Shown here in pieces: positions 63,892-64,000 of a stretch of DNA of 64,000 nt (its first letter is position 1; every line of letters starts with the position of its first letter). Origin of the DNA: a virus; the IMG/VR virus record IMGVR_UViG_3300042569_003487, positions 1 to 64,000 of that record; one strand, written 5' to 3'. A program made the translations under genes and the position numbers. The notes beneath the pieces are model-generated. The model had not been told where the DNA came from. It did no database searches and saw only the letters and a program-made list of their open reading frames with translations.

Positions 63892-64000
63892 TTAATCGGG
63901 TCGTCCTTCAGTAAATGGCTCTGTCCACTCTTCAGTTGAAAGAATTTCTAAGATTTCTTCGTGAGTATATTCAGTCATGCCCTCTTGCCAAATTGCAGGT
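63892..64000 (-). CDS. Hypothetical protein, N-terminus beyond window edge
   Basis: An open minus-strand frame enters from the right edge and ends at 63892. The last residues read MTEYTHEEILEILSTEEW, then TEPFTEGRPD. It is acidic and helical. An internal ATG at 63977 could be the start of a short protein. It lies upstream of the adhesin genes and could be a small virion or assembly protein. Confidence 0.5.
   Translation of the reverse strand, partial: PAIWQEGMTEYTHEEILEILSTEEWTEPFTEGRPD

Noticed and set aside
1-64000. Transposon, integrase or attachment site
   Set aside because: No transposase, recombinase, tRNA-end duplication or long inverted repeats were seen; the region reads as a strictly viral genome segment.

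Overview
The window looks like part of the genome of a large T4-like contractile-tailed phage that infects a Bacteroidota (flavobacteria-like) host. The phage part rests on a recognisable set of T4-type genes: large terminase with a probable small-terminase partner, gp6-like baseplate wedge, gp26-like baseplate protein, probable gp15-like tail completion protein, tail-tube-like protein, PhoH and an ECF-type sigma factor. The host assignment rests on AT-rich DNA, almost no Shine-Dalgarno sequences, signal peptides ending in AFAQ or VNAQ, Bacteroidota-type small domains (DUF3127-like, DUF4494-like) and a Bacteroidota-like tmRNA. All family assignments come from reading the proteins; no database was searched.

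Layout. 1-2353 (minus): small membrane and regulatory proteins. 2354-2862: a GC-rich divergent intergenic region packed with CCWGG pentamers about 11 bp apart. 2863-26416: mixed strands, mostly virion-cargo candidates, with accessory, exported, membrane and nuclease genes between them. 26488-32271 (minus): DNA repair and nucleotide metabolism (UV endonuclease, DnaQ-type exonuclease, SSB-like OB protein, guanylate kinase, ATP-dependent ligase). 32309-38821 (minus): a late block with NUDIX hydrolase, ribosomal protein bS21, an S74-chaperone protein and two large virion-protein candidates. 38848-40827: a glycosyltransferase-like protein and an FkbM methyltransferase. 40916-56346 (minus): virion structure, sigma factor, PhoH and terminase. 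56455-56921 (plus): a full tmRNA gene. 56956-58514 (plus): tail-completion-like protein and a nucleotidyltransferase. 58511-64000 (minus): tube-like protein and a cluster of LamG/fibrinogen-type adhesins.

The main discovery candidate is a short N-terminal leader shared by about 18 otherwise unrelated proteins: a start such as MKxIxxF, then an aromatic/hydrophobic stretch, then (L/I)xE followed by A, S, G or another small or polar residue. This matches the capsid targeting sequence of T4 internal proteins, which the T4 prohead protease cuts after (I/L)xE. Several carriers are enzymes: amidase, NUDIX hydrolase, HAD nucleotidase, HExxH metallopeptidase and two nucleotidyltransferases. The inference is that this phage loads a diverse enzyme cargo into its head and may inject it with the DNA.

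Two promoter classes are visible. ATAAATA boxes, like the T4 late promoter TATAAATA, precede most leader-bearing and structural genes. GTATAAT boxes precede the repair, nucleotide and small accessory genes. Box-to-start spacing is bimodal (about 4-9 or 15-28 nt), so part of the transcripts could be leaderless. Phage-encoded bS21 and tmRNA suggest active interference with host translation. A histone-deacetylase-fold enzyme is a further unusual passenger.
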